A program made the position numbers and the translations under genes. Positions 39,431-47,621 of a stretch of DNA of 64,000 bases are shown here, piece after piece. Origin of the DNA: Paenibacillus sp. FJAT-26967. Its GTDB lineage: Bacteria; Bacillota; Bacilli; Paenibacillales; NBRC-103111. Each line of letters opens with the position of its first letter. Positions within the stretch are counted from its first letter, which is position 1. The notes below the pieces were generated by a model that was given only the letters and a program-made list of their open reading frames with translations, had not been told where the DNA came from and searched no databases. The stretch lies in the NCBI RefSeq assembly GCF_001541095.1, contig NZ_LMXH01000001.1, forward strand, positions 1,438,048 through 1,502,047, given 5' to 3'.

Positions 39431-40690
39431 ATGAAACGTCCCCTAGTCACATTGGTCCAAAGAAGTACGAAATTGGCTGTAATTGCTGCTTTAACTGCTG
39501 CAATTGCGGCCGGATGTTCCGATAAACCGCTAGCTGGTCCACAGGATCAGAAGCAAGGTCAGGAATCTCAAATTAAGACGGTCAAAACCGTTAAAGTAAC
39601 CAAGGAAAAAATTTCCGAGCCTTTGGAGCAGGTTGCCAATGTCATCTCGTCCATTCAAATGGACGTTGTGGCCAAAACGAGTGGCGATATCCTGCAGGTT
39701 TATAAGAAGAAGGGCGATAGCGTAAATAAAGGTGAAGTTTTATTCCGTATCGACGCGACTGATCTTCAAATGCAAAAGCAGCAGGGCCAGCTTGGCATTA
39801 AAAATATTCAAGCGCAAATGAAACAGGCTAAAGATGAACTGGCGAACAAGAAAACAGAGGTCGATAACAATATTACCAAAGCGGAACAAGGCATCAAAGA
39901 TGCGGAGAAAAGCTTTAACAAACTCCGGAATGATTACGATGAAGGTCTGATAACCAAGGTTGAACTCGACAAAGCTCAGACTCAGATAGATGGGCTGAAA
40001 CTTGATCTCAGCAGCATGAAACAGGCGCGTACGACTCTTGATAACACCGACGCACTGGCCTCCTTGCAAGTTCAGTTAGAGACTTCCGATCTTACTGTAC
40101 GTAAAGCAGAGCGCGAATTAAGTAATACGGAAGTAAAAGCGCCGATCAGCGGTATTCTCACCGATTTGGGAGTGGAAGCGGGAATGACGCTGGCACAGGG
40201 CACGAAAGCCGGACAAATCCAACAAATGAATCCGATCCGAATTACCGCCGACTTGACGGAAGAAACGGTAAAGCTCATCCGCGGCAAAAAAGAGTTGAAT
40301 TTCTATGTTCCCGGTGTTGAGGGACAGATGAAGGCTCCCGTAAGTTACTTGTCCGATGTTATGGATTCACAGACAAAAGCTTACACCCTCGAACTAGAAG
40401 TCGGGAATGCCGAGCATAAGCTGAAGCCTGGGCAGAAAGTCCAGATTCTGCTGACGGATGAGGCAGAGCAAATTGTTGTTGCCGTTCCGACACTGAGCAT
40501 TGTTAGAGAAGGCAGTGAATCATTTGTCTTCGTCCTGCAAGGGGATATTGTAGAGAAGCGGAAAGTTCAGCTTGGCCGTTTAAATGAAACGATGCAGGAA
40601 GTCATCTCGGGTGTTGCTGAAAATGATCTTCTTGTTATTTCCGGTCAGCATCAGCTAAAAGACAAGGAAAAAGTGACGGCAGGAAACTAA
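39431..40690 (+). CDS. RND adaptor (membrane-fusion) lipoprotein
   Basis: 419 residues; ATG 39431, ribosome site AGAGGAGA. The signal ends in a lipobox-like AIAAGC, with lipid Cys at about 29. Then a beta-barrel/lipoyl half-motif (VVAKTSGDILQVYKKKGDSVNKGEVLFRID), a long alpha-hairpin coiled coil (about 115-225), the second lipoyl half (EVKAPISGILTDLGVEAGM) and a membrane-proximal domain. Fits the HlyD/AcrA family. It starts 41 bp after the RND gene and should form a complex with it on the outer membrane leaflet. Confidence 0.88.
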   Translation: MKRPLVTLVQRSTKLAVIAALTAAIAAGCSDKPLAGPQDQKQGQESQIKTVKTVKVTKEKISEPLEQVANVISSIQMDVVAKTSGDILQVYKKKGDSVNKGEVLFRIDATDLQMQKQQGQLGIKNIQAQMKQAKDELANKKTEVDNNITKAEQGIKDAEKSFNKLRNDYDEGLITKVELDKAQTQIDGLKLDLSSMKQARTTLDNTDALASLQVQLETSDLTVRKAERELSNTEVKAPISGILTDLGVEAGMTLAQGTKAGQIQQMNPIRITADLTEETVKLIRGKKELNFYVPGVEGQMKAPVSYLSDVMDSQTKAYTLELEVGNAEHKLKPGQKVQILLTDEAEQIVVAVPTLSIVREGSESFVFVLQGDIVEKRKVQLGRLNETMQEVISGVAENDLLVISGQHQLKDKEKVTAGN

Positions 40691-40724
40691 CCCTGCTTAT
40701 CACCCAATTGGAGGAGAGAATATC

Positions 40725-42566
40725 TTGAAGAGCCCATGGAAATCTACCGCAACCACAGTCGTATTGACAGCCGCTCTGCTCGCATCAGCCACTCCGGCTT
40801 TGGCGGCAGCTGATTCCAAATCAGCTGTAGTCAAACCGGCCGTACAGGCACCGCTATCATATACATTGACACAAGATCTTCAGGTGGAAATTAAAACGGC
40901 TGTCAATGAGAAAACGCCCGATGGCACACGTTTAGGTGCAGTGGTCCGGATGAAGAATACAGGAGCCAAACTGGTACGTGTTCCGGAATACGAGGTTCGT
41001 TTGAAGACGAAAGAAGGGGTAGAGTATAAGCTTCAACCCAGCCTTGGAAGCCCCAAGTCGATCCAGCCTAAATCGCAAGCGGAACTTAGTTACCTGACTA
41101 CAGTAGACAGCGCAGGCGGTGTAGAGCTTGGCGAATTGACATGGGTAGACATTGATGTCTATGTTTATCCTAAGAAAGAAACACCCAAGCTAAGCATTCC
41201 CATAACCGAGGTGGCATGGAGCGGGACGGATAACGCAGAAATTCCATCGGCTTCCGTCAAAAAATGGGGAGAGTCGTTTACAATATCGTCTCTAGACACT
41301 CCGCTTGAGTTTAAACTGTCGAATATCAGCCGTAACTATGAAGGAAACAAAGCGTCTTCTATCATACAGGTACTGCTTACTAATCCTTCTAAGAAGCGCG
41401 AAAAGCTGCCTGATATCGTTCTGGAAGGGAAGAGCGGATTAAAGACTTATGACAGTGCGCTTGTAGAATCCGGGGTCGCACTAGAGCCTGGTGAGCAAAA
41501 GTATGTTCATTTTGTTATTCCGACCGAACTCAATACGGAACTGGATGCGTTCAATATAGTTACAACGGAGAAGTATATCAATGATCAGAAAGAACCCGTA
41601 ACTTATCGCGTCGGCAGAGTACATGTGCTGCTGCCTGATAAACAATCGGACGCCCTTCCTGTCCAAGGCAAGTATGCATTTGGCGAGGCCATGAAGATGG
41701 ATCCGTTGAATAATCTCATCCATCCCGATATGTCCGTGTCGCTGGTTGAACTGCACATGGAGGAGAATGAAGGAGATGGCTTCAACACAGCCATTGCGAA
41801 GTTCAGGCTGACGAACAAATCCTCTCGCCCCTTGGGAATTCCGTCTTTCGCAACCGATTTGGTGAGCAGCGACGGGTACACGTACAGCGGAAGCAGACAA
41901 GGACAGACGTCGGCTCGTGTACTTCCTAACGCTTCATATATCGTTAGCTACTCCTATGTACTTCCAGCCTCAGAAACAGGCGAGGAACTTAAGCTGGCTT
42001 TATATGAAGCTCAAGGATCAGCATCTCCTGCAGTAAAGGCACCTGCTTCAGATGCTTCGGCTGGCGGACCTGATAAAGACGGCAAAGAAGCATCAGCTTC
42101 GGATGCAGCAGCAGGAGCTTCGCTAAAAGGAGCGGTGTCATTCAAATCGCTTCTTACAGCCTATAAGGTAGATGTTCAGCCTCAGCCGGAAAGTAAGGAC
42201 CTGTTTGCCTTGTATCCTTTAAATGTTAAAGTAAACTTATGGGATATATCGGCCGTGTACAATTTGCAGCAAGGTTATAACTACAGGTTAAAATTGATGC
42301 TTGATATTAAGCAGGAGAAGGATGTTCTTATCGATCGGACCTTCTCGCAGCTACAGTTTGATATGTATGACAGCGGCGGGACACTGATCTCTTCCATCTC
42401 TCATCCTTTCTTTGGTCAAAATAAGCTCCAGAACGGCACTAATATTCTTAATTTCAGTCCTAACACCGAGGAACTAGGTTTCCCGATCACAATTAAAGTA
42501 TACGAAGCCTTTGAGAACGACAAGGGGGAGACGGTTAAACGTCTGCTCGGTTCTTTTAAGCAATAG
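40725..42566 (+). CDS. Secreted protein with tandem repeats, paralogous to the 33898 product
   Basis: 613 residues, TTG 40725 after GGAGGAGAG. Signal peptide about 1-28 (ending TPALAAA). Three repeats of the same kind as in the 33898 product: VRMKNTGAKLVRVPEYEVRL, VLLTNPSKKREKLPDIVL and FRLTNKSSRPLGIPSFATDL, each followed by a Pro/Gly turn and a second strand pair. Residues about 430-465 are an Ala/Ser/Gly/Asp linker; a C-terminal domain follows (about 470-613). Last gene of the RND unit, 34 bp after the adaptor. Role unknown; extracellular partner or substrate chaperone of the pump is a reasonable guess. Confidence 0.72.
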   Translation: MKSPWKSTATTVVLTAALLASATPALAAADSKSAVVKPAVQAPLSYTLTQDLQVEIKTAVNEKTPDGTRLGAVVRMKNTGAKLVRVPEYEVRLKTKEGVEYKLQPSLGSPKSIQPKSQAELSYLTTVDSAGGVELGELTWVDIDVYVYPKKETPKLSIPITEVAWSGTDNAEIPSASVKKWGESFTISSLDTPLEFKLSNISRNYEGNKASSIIQVLLTNPSKKREKLPDIVLEGKSGLKTYDSALVESGVALEPGEQKYVHFVIPTELNTELDAFNIVTTEKYINDQKEPVTYRVGRVHVLLPDKQSDALPVQGKYAFGEAMKMDPLNNLIHPDMSVSLVELHMEENEGDGFNTAIAKFRLTNKSSRPLGIPSFATDLVSSDGYTYSGSRQGQTSARVLPNASYIVSYSYVLPASETGEELKLALYEAQGSASPAVKAPASDASAGGPDKDGKEASASDAAAGASLKGAVSFKSLLTAYKVDVQPQPESKDLFALYPLNVKVNLWDISAVYNLQQGYNYRLKLMLDIKQEKDVLIDRTFSQLQFDMYDSGGTLISSISHPFFGQNKLQNGTNILNFSPNTEELGFPITIKVYEAFENDKGETVKRLLGSFKQ

Positions 42567-42581
42567 CCCGCATGTAACTGT

Positions 42582-42632
42582 AATAAAAGCCTTTATCAGC
42601 CTCTTAAAACGGCTGATAAAGGCTTTTATTGT
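42582..42632. terminator. Terminator after the RND unit, convergent with yjcG
   Basis: AATAAAAGCCTTTATCAGCC and GGCTGATAAAGGCTTTTATT are perfect 20-base arms around a TCTTAAAAC loop; works in both directions. Confidence 0.93.
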
Positions 42633-42654
42633 GGAATGAAACCTGAAGAGGGAA

Positions 42655-43167
42655 TTAACCCTTGAAAGGGAACGAGCGAATGACAGTCCACTCACCATTT
42701 TCCTGACGGCCTAACACATGCAGAGCATCTACCGTAAAGGAATAATCGACAGGCGTGTTTTTGAGGCTTGCCAGCACATCATGCAGCTCATCTGCACCCA
42801 TCTTCTGGCCGACCGTTAGATGCGGATGATAATTATAAGGTTTGCCCGAGTCTTCCAAAGGCCCTGTACAAACTTCGTCATGAAGATCGACAAGTGGCTG
42901 GGTTTCTTTAAAAGCCATATAAATTACATTGTTAACGGGATAATAGGAAGAAAAGCGGTTGAAATTAACTTGGAAAGGAGCTTGTGTCTCTGTTACATGC
43001 TGCAAATGAAGTGAAGCAGCCTGCAGTTGCTCTTCCGTCCAGTCTTCTTTTTCCCTAACGGTAATATGGGGCTGTATAGCCTTGTAATAAGGGTCAAAGC
43101 GTTTGCGATAGCTGTTGGCATCCTGTTGAATTTCATTTGGTGGAAGAATTGCAATTCCGTACAGCAT
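42655..43167 (-). CDS. yjcG: YjcG-like 2'-5' RNA ligase/phosphodiesterase superfamily protein
   Basis: 170 residues from ATG 43167 behind GGAGGG. The 2H phosphoesterase signature appears twice: PHITV (about 34-38) and PHLTV (about 116-120), each giving one catalytic His and a Thr. Members act on cyclic phosphodiesters or 2'-5' bonds in RNA/nucleotides; B. subtilis YjcG has a solved fold but no firm substrate. A promoter is visible upstream. Confidence 0.82.
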   Translation of the reverse strand: MLYGIAILPPNEIQQDANSYRKRFDPYYKAIQPHITVREKEDWTEEQLQAASLHLQHVTETQAPFQVNFNRFSSYYPVNNVIYMAFKETQPLVDLHDEVCTGPLEDSGKPYNYHPHLTVGQKMGADELHDVLASLKNTPVDYSFTVDALHVLGRQENGEWTVIRSFPFKG

Positions 43168-43215
43168 GTAGGTCCCTCCCTGGATATTAACGTATTGGAT
43201 TTGCGTAATACTTCT

Positions 43216-43245
43216 ATTATACCGCGTTTTGGTATCTTCTCACAA
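43216..43245 (-). promoter_or_regulatory. Sigma-A promoter for the yjcG-like gene
   Basis: On the minus strand TTGTGA (43245-43240), 18-bp spacer and a perfect TATAAT (43221-43216). Confidence 0.55.
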
Positions 43246-43342
43246 TTCTATCTGAATAAGTGCAATACAGCGGATGCCCATAACCTTTTTAGCGGCTTGT
43301 TCATATAGTGAACATAACGTGCTTATTAAGGGGAGAAGACAG

Positions 43343-43879
43343 GTGGAATCCAAACGACAAGTTCATAGTCATGAAATAAAAAGTGCCGTGATGCTGAAGC
43401 TTGCTGAAAGAGGTGTACAACTGGAAGATATTGCAGAGATCGTGTTTGCGATGCAAGCTCCGTATCATCCTCATTTAGCTATGGAAGCTTGTCTGCAATC
43501 CATTCATGCGGTACTCGGTAAAAGAGAGCTCCAGCATGCCATTCTGGTTGGAATTGAACTCGACATACTGACAGAGAAGAAGCAACTGTCGGAACCTTTG
43601 CAGTCTATTCTGGAGAATGATGAGAGTCTGTTTGGATGCGATGAAACGCTGGCCATCGGTTCTGTTTTCGGTTACGGTAGTATTGCCCTGACGACGTTCG
43701 GATATCTCGATAAAGAAAAGACAGGAATTATCCGCAGGTTGGATACGAAGACCGGCGGCGCTGTCCATACCTTTCTTGATGATATGGTTGCTGCCATCGC
43801 GGCCGCGGCATCGGGAAGGATTGCTCATAAAAGCAGGGACGAATCGGAGCGGGCAAGCGGCTCTGGAGAAGATGTTTGA
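43343..43879 (+). CDS. pgpA: Phosphatidylglycerophosphatase A-like protein (YutG family)
   Basis: 178 residues; GTG 43343 has GGGGAG 7 bases upstream, preferred to the longer frame at 43274. It shows EIKSAVMLKLAERGVQLEDIAEIV, KRELQHAILVGIELD, LSEPLQSILENDESLFGCDE and GGAVHTFLDDMVAAIAAAASGRIAHKSRD, the last holding conserved acidic residues. Bacillus YutG-type proteins are assigned to the PgpA family, which dephosphorylates PGP to phosphatidylglycerol, although soluble members lack the membrane helices of E. coli PgpA. Confidence 0.8.
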   Translation: MESKRQVHSHEIKSAVMLKLAERGVQLEDIAEIVFAMQAPYHPHLAMEACLQSIHAVLGKRELQHAILVGIELDILTEKKQLSEPLQSILENDESLFGCDETLAIGSVFGYGSIALTTFGYLDKEKTGIIRRLDTKTGGAVHTFLDDMVAAIAAAASGRIAHKSRDESERASGSGEDV

Positions 43880-43986
43880 AGGAATCTGCAAGAAGAATTC
43901 CGTAAAAGTAAATGTTCCATCAATAGCCGCAGGCTGTTTGGGTTATGCTATCCCTAGGCTAATAAACCGTTAACGGAGTGTGGAGC

Positions 43987-44154
43987 ATGCGCTGGATCTA
44001 TTGGGTGAAGCTGTACGACAGCAAATTCCAGGCAGGAGTTCTTGCCAGAAGGATGGAAGAAGACTGGTGGATTTACGGATATGAATGTCCGCGAGAAGTC
44101 GAGATTTTCAAATCCAGAAGAGGCCGATTCGGCGTCAGATATTCCGTGCAATAA
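43987..44154 (+). CDS. Small basic protein of 55 residues
   Basis: Short reading frame starting at ATG 43987, behind GGAGTGTGGAG: MRWIYWVKLYDSKFQAGVLA and, later, WWIYGYECPREVEIFKSRRGRF. It is rich in Trp, Tyr and Arg and has no membrane helix. It looks coding because of its ribosome site, lack of alternatives and protein-like composition, but no family is recognised. It precedes the tRNA cluster. Confidence 0.55.
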   Translation: MRWIYWVKLYDSKFQAGVLARRMEEDWWIYGYECPREVEIFKSRRGRFGVRYSVQ

Positions 44155-44190
44155 CCAAGGAAGAATTGGTCTATAAATTCGAAAAAAAGA

Positions 44191-44238
44191 TTGACTTTAT
44201 AGCTGATCATGTTGTATATTTATTTTTGTCGCTATAAT
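44191..44238 (+). promoter_or_regulatory. Promoter(s) of the tRNA cluster
   Basis: TTGACT (44191-44196) and TATATT (44215-44220) with an 18-bp gap. A perfect TATAAT lies at 44233-44238 with a weaker TTGTAT 15 bp before it, only 10 bp ahead of the first tRNA. Confidence 0.6.
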
Positions 44239-44248
44239 ATAAAATTGA

Positions 44249-44325
<77 letters not shown>

Positions 44326-44363
44326 AATTTTTTTTGCCTGTTTTTAGCGATACAAATTAGCAA

Positions 44364-44437
44364 GGGCCCTTAGCTCAGTTGGTTAGAGCGGTCGGCTCAT
44401 AACCGATTGGTCGGGGGTTCGAGTCCCTCAGGGCCCA
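44364..44437 (+). tRNA. tRNA-Ile with CAT anticodon (lysidine type), possibly elongator tRNA-Met
   Basis: GGGCCCT acceptor stem pairs with AGGGCCC; anticodon CAT; CCA not encoded. The D-arm TTAGCTCAGTTGGTTAGAGC and body resemble Firmicute tRNA-Ile2, whose C34 is changed to lysidine by TilS. Elongator Met cannot be fully excluded from sequence alone. Confidence 0.75.
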
Positions 44438-44443
44438 TTGTAA

Positions 44444-44529
44444 GCCGGAGTGGCGGAATTGGCAGACGCACAGGACTTAAAATCCTGCGGTAGGTGACTA
44501 CCGTACCGGTTCGACCCCGGTCTTCGGCA
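44444..44529 (+). tRNA. tRNA-Leu (TAA)
   Basis: Class II tRNA with a long variable arm (GGTAGGTGACTACC) and anticodon TAA in the loop CTTAAAA. Acceptor stem GCCGGAG/CTTCGGC. CCA is not encoded. Confidence 0.92.
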
Positions 44530-44544
44530 TCAGGGTGAAACCAT

Positions 44545-44599
44545 AAAAACTTCTTTATCTTACCGTGCATTATGCATAGGGGATAAAGAAGTTTTTATT
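44545..44599 (+). terminator. Terminator of the tRNA cluster
   Basis: AAAAACTTCTTTATC and GATAAAGAAGTTTTT form a 15-bp stem, with T-rich 3' flank. Confidence 0.88.
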
Positions 44600-44723
44600 A
44601 TTTTAAGAGATACAAGCAGCCGGATTAGTTTAGCTTGATCGCCTCACAAACATTTCCATGTTAGACTATACCTAGATGTTGGGTAAAGAAGATATAAAAA
44701 ATAGGCCAAAGGAGGCGTATTTG

Positions 44724-45665
44724 ATGTCGATCCCTTTTCGTATTGTATTGGACGAAAATAAAGCAATTCGCGGGGACTTTTATCCTGCGGCTTCCATTTC
44801 CAGAGGTGTACTCATTATCTCTCATGGATTTAAAGGTTTCAAAGACTGGGGGATGTTCCCATATGCGGCGGAGCGGCTAGCCAAAGATGTCGATGTAATC
44901 ACGTTTAATTTTACACATAATGGTGTAGGAGAAGATGGAGAGACGTTTAGTGAACTCGATAAATTCGCTAAGAATACGTACAGCTGCGAGTTAGATGATC
45001 TGTCCACCCTTATTTCAGTTCTTACGGACGAATTTGACTTTAAAAATAAGCTGCTGAGTTCAGACAAAATGCAGCCGGTTATTTTTTATCCGAATCACAG
45101 CCGTGGTCTTAATCTGTTAAATACGGGACCAGATCATGCAGGTTCAGCCAATCCGTTATCTAAGCTGCCGTTCTTTCTTTTAGGACACAGCCGGGGTGCA
45201 GGGGTAAGCCTTATTTACGCTCTTGATCATCCGTCTGAAATCGCAGGCGTCATCAGTTGGAACGGAATTACCCAAGTCGATATTTTTGATGAAGCGACCA
45301 AGAAGAAGATGCGCAAAGAAGGACGCGCATATTTGACCAATTCGAGAACAAATCAGGAAATGCCGCTTGATAAGGTGATTCTGGATGATATAGAAGCTAG
45401 ACAAGCCGATTACAACATCGTGGAAAGAATGCGCGGAGCCCAGTTCCCTGTGGTGCTGATTCAAGGAGAGGAAGACTATGCCCATCTCCGTAAAGGGTCC
45501 AAGAAGCTTGTGGACAGTAATTCCTGTGTGAGCTGGATACAAGTGCCCGGCGGCAATCATACCTTCGGAGCGGTTCACCCTTTTCAAGGTACGACAGATG
45601 CTCTGGAGAAGGCCATTGAACACACCTTGGAGTTTCTTCGCCAGAGGGTTGTTCCAACGGCATAA
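44724..45665 (+). CDS. Alpha/beta hydrolase
   Basis: 313 residues; ATG 44724 has AAAGGAGG 8 bases upstream, so the extension to 44676 is dropped. Alpha/beta-hydrolase fold with oxyanion segment ISHGFKGFKDWGMFPYAAE, nucleophile elbow LLGHSRGAG (Ser), acidic segment IQGEEDYAHLRKG and catalytic His in GGNHTFG. No signal peptide, so cytoplasmic. Resembles family S9-type/esterase-like hydrolases; substrate not known. Confidence 0.82.
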   Translation: MSIPFRIVLDENKAIRGDFYPAASISRGVLIISHGFKGFKDWGMFPYAAERLAKDVDVITFNFTHNGVGEDGETFSELDKFAKNTYSCELDDLSTLISVLTDEFDFKNKLLSSDKMQPVIFYPNHSRGLNLLNTGPDHAGSANPLSKLPFFLLGHSRGAGVSLIYALDHPSEIAGVISWNGITQVDIFDEATKKKMRKEGRAYLTNSRTNQEMPLDKVILDDIEARQADYNIVERMRGAQFPVVLIQGEEDYAHLRKGSKKLVDSNSCVSWIQVPGGNHTFGAVHPFQGTTDALEKAIEHTLEFLRQRVVPTA

Positions 45666-45764
45666 ACGGGAACTGTGACCGTGTGAATGATTATACCGAG
45701 GCTGATTAGGGCAACATAGATCAGTTTTGAAGAATTTATCAAATTTCCGGAGTTATTAAGCAGT

Positions 45765-45794
45765 AAAACCCTTGATTCCTCAAGGGTTCTTTTG
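45765..45794 (+). terminator. Terminator after the hydrolase; near-copy at 58365
   Basis: AACCCTTGA and TCAAGGGTT arms around TTCC, then CTTTT. The 26 bases from 45765 agree with those from 58365 except for two positions, in the same orientation, 12.6 kb apart. Confidence 0.75.
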
Positions 45795-45934
45795 TGTGAT
45801 CTGACCAGGATCGATACCGCAGTCAATTCTGTTAGTGATGCATGGACCCGGTTCCCGCGTTAAGCGGCTTGTTTAGATGTTGGCGTCAGTCTTGCGTTCC
45901 TATAGATACGTTCCAAAGTTTTTCTGGTTACTTA

Positions 45935-46426
45935 TTATTGGTTTAAAGACTCGGTCACTCTTTTATACTTAACAGCTTTACTAAATACATATCGAACAAG
46001 CGGTCCGACAATTAAGAGTTGTAGAGGGAAAGCAAAAATAAAATTTTTGACTACTAAAGAAAAGTAACTTGTCATTAATGGTTCACCGCTTAAGGCGTTG
46101 GAAAAGTAAGACATTCCCAATCCATAGAGGGACATAAAGAGAACCATTCCGCTCACCATAAAAAATGCAAGGGATAGAATCACATATTCTTTCTTAGATT
46201 TATCAAATGGCAGGGAGAAAGCTAGCTTCTTGGCTACAGGCCCGACAATAAATAATTCCAATAAAGCAGCCGTTATAAAGACAGCGATCAGTTGAATAAG
46301 TAGTTCTTTTAAAGAAATGGTGCTAATCATGCCCTGTGTAAGCAAGTTATAAAATGTCATGAATACAACCATTCCACAGCACATCATCAGGCCAAAATAG
46401 ACCTCTTCTTTCTTAGTTGTCGGCAA
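45935..46426 (-). CDS. DUF2798-type four-helix membrane protein
   Basis: 163 residues from TTG 46426 (AGAGGATG upstream). It contains an internal duplication: each half has the pair of helices plus a conserved ending, FIVGPVAKKLAF in the first and LIVGPLVRYVFS in the second. This arrangement is that of DUF2798 membrane proteins, common in Firmicutes with no known function. It is separated from the CPBP gene by a terminator. Confidence 0.72.
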   Translation of the reverse strand: MPTTKKEEVYFGLMMCCGMVVFMTFYNLLTQGMISTISLKELLIQLIAVFITAALLELFIVGPVAKKLAFSLPFDKSKKEYVILSLAFFMVSGMVLFMSLYGLGMSYFSNALSGEPLMTSYFSLVVKNFIFAFPLQLLIVGPLVRYVFSKAVKYKRVTESLNQ

Positions 46427-46523
46427 TTTACATCATCCTCTCTGATTACCTTTGTTATTATAAAGATAGTGGAGGTCTTCACATAAGTGAATATTTTGTG
46501 AACGTTCTGAATAGGGGCACACA

Positions 46524-46553
46524 AACAAAAAAGCCGACCCATATGGACCGGCT
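46524..46553 (-). terminator. Terminator after the CPBP gene (minus strand)
   Basis: AGCCGGTCCATATGGGTCGGCT followed by T-run, read on the minus strand. Confidence 0.85.
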
Positions 46554-46575
46554 AAAGGGAAACGCTACACATGTA

Positions 46576-47286
46576 CTAGAGAACACCTGGACCATAAGCA
46601 GATCGGTCGTTTTCGTTATTTAGTATCTTTTGTATCCCAATGATCTTCAGATCATACAAAATGTGCAAAATGACCGGAAGCAGCAGGCTGCCTGTTATAA
46701 AGTATAACCATGCCATCACAGCTCCGAATACAAAAGATGACAGAATGCCGGCCAGCCCTTGAGAAAAGTGTATAAGTCCAAACACAAGGCTTACTATAAC
46801 TGCACTGGCAAGGGAAGAGATTCCCCAGTGCTCCACTCCGTAGTTGTACAGGAAGCCCCGATATAAAATCTCCTCTGTTATGCCTACCGTGATCGATACC
46901 CATACAAATAGCCTGCGCTGGCGCTCTGTAGCAGGGAAGGTATGCAGCCTTTTCTCGTAACTCTTGGCTGCTTCTTTCCGTAAGTTTCTATTGTATCTTA
47001 GCAAGATCAGAGGAACCACATTGACTATGAGCAGGTATATAAGAGCTGCAGATAGCAGCGTGTGCCCCATCCAGCCCAGCTTTAAGGAATGCCGGACCCA
47101 ATAAACGGAAGGATCAATCAATAGAACAGGAAGTGCAGCTATCCAGTAAACACCATGAAGTATTAGGTATGCCTGCTCCTTGGAAGCCTTAGATGCCATA
47201 CGCTTGAGACGCCGCTGTTCAAGGAATCCGCTGATAGGAATAACCAAGCTTATATAGATTGCAATAAGATGCCAAGCAACATCCAT
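46576..47286 (-). CDS. CPBP-family intramembrane metalloprotease (MroQ/Abi type)
   Basis: 236 residues with about seven membrane helices. Family motifs: EEILYRGFLYNYG (motif 1, the Glu pair), FGLIHFSQGLAGILSSFVFGAVMAW (motif 2, catalytic His) and LLLPVILHILYD (motif 3, His). CPBP proteins process prenylated proteins or small peptides. In Staphylococcus aureus the CPBP protease MroQ is needed for AgrD processing and peptide signal output; here the gene is divergent from an agr-like cassette, with two shared palindromes between them. A matching role is a direct hypothesis. Confidence 0.85.
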   Translation of the reverse strand: MDVAWHLIAIYISLVIPISGFLEQRRLKRMASKASKEQAYLILHGVYWIAALPVLLIDPSVYWVRHSLKLGWMGHTLLSAALIYLLIVNVVPLILLRYNRNLRKEAAKSYEKRLHTFPATERQRRLFVWVSITVGITEEILYRGFLYNYGVEHWGISSLASAVIVSLVFGLIHFSQGLAGILSSFVFGAVMAWLYFITGSLLLPVILHILYDLKIIGIQKILNNENDRSAYGPGVL

Positions 47287-47313
47287 TTAAAGGGTCCTCT
47301 CTTGATCTAAAAT

Positions 47314-47365
47314 TAATACAATGTATTATAAATACAAGTGGCTTTATATAATACAAAGTATTATA
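47314..47365. promoter_or_regulatory. Pair of palindromic operators between the CPBP gene and the agr-like cassette
   Basis: Two copies of TAATAC-N3-GTATTA: one at 47314-47328 (centre AAT) and one at 47347-47365 (TATAATAC AAA GTATTATA). Their centres lie 35 bp apart. The second one includes a TATAAT (47362-47367) that can serve the rightward genes. Duplicated symmetrical sites in a divergent promoter region suggest a dimeric repressor or activator; the HTH protein at 47403 is the nearest candidate. Confidence 0.6.
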
Positions 47366-47402
47366 ATGCAGATATCAAATAAATGGAACAAGGGTGGTGT
47401 CA

Positions 47403-47621
47403 ATGAATAACGAGCGCCCTCGAATACCGCCATTGTGCGGCACTAAGGAAGTGGCTGAATTACTAGGGATAACTCGTCAGAACGTTCCAAACACAAGAAA
47501 AACAAAAGGGTTTCCAGATCCGATAACCCATATAGGCAAGAGGCCGTTTTGGCTTGAATCAGATATATTAGAATTCAGAGATAAAAGAAATCATCGTAAA
47601 AGTGAGGGTATCTTAAGATGA
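47403..47621 (+). CDS. Small HTH DNA-binding protein (AlpA/MerR-like)
   Basis: 72 residues. ATG 47403 lies 8 bases after AGGG; the GTG at 47394 is too close. The segment CGTKEVAELLGITRQNVPNTRKTKGFP followed by GKRPFWLESDILEF is a winged HTH of the AlpA/excisionase class. It overlaps the next gene by ATGA, so it is translated with the agr-like membrane protein. It may bind the palindromes upstream. An origin as a phage regulator is possible. Confidence 0.7.
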   Translation: MNNERPRIPPLCGTKEVAELLGITRQNVPNTRKTKGFPDPITHIGKRPFWLESDILEFRDKRNHRKSEGILR

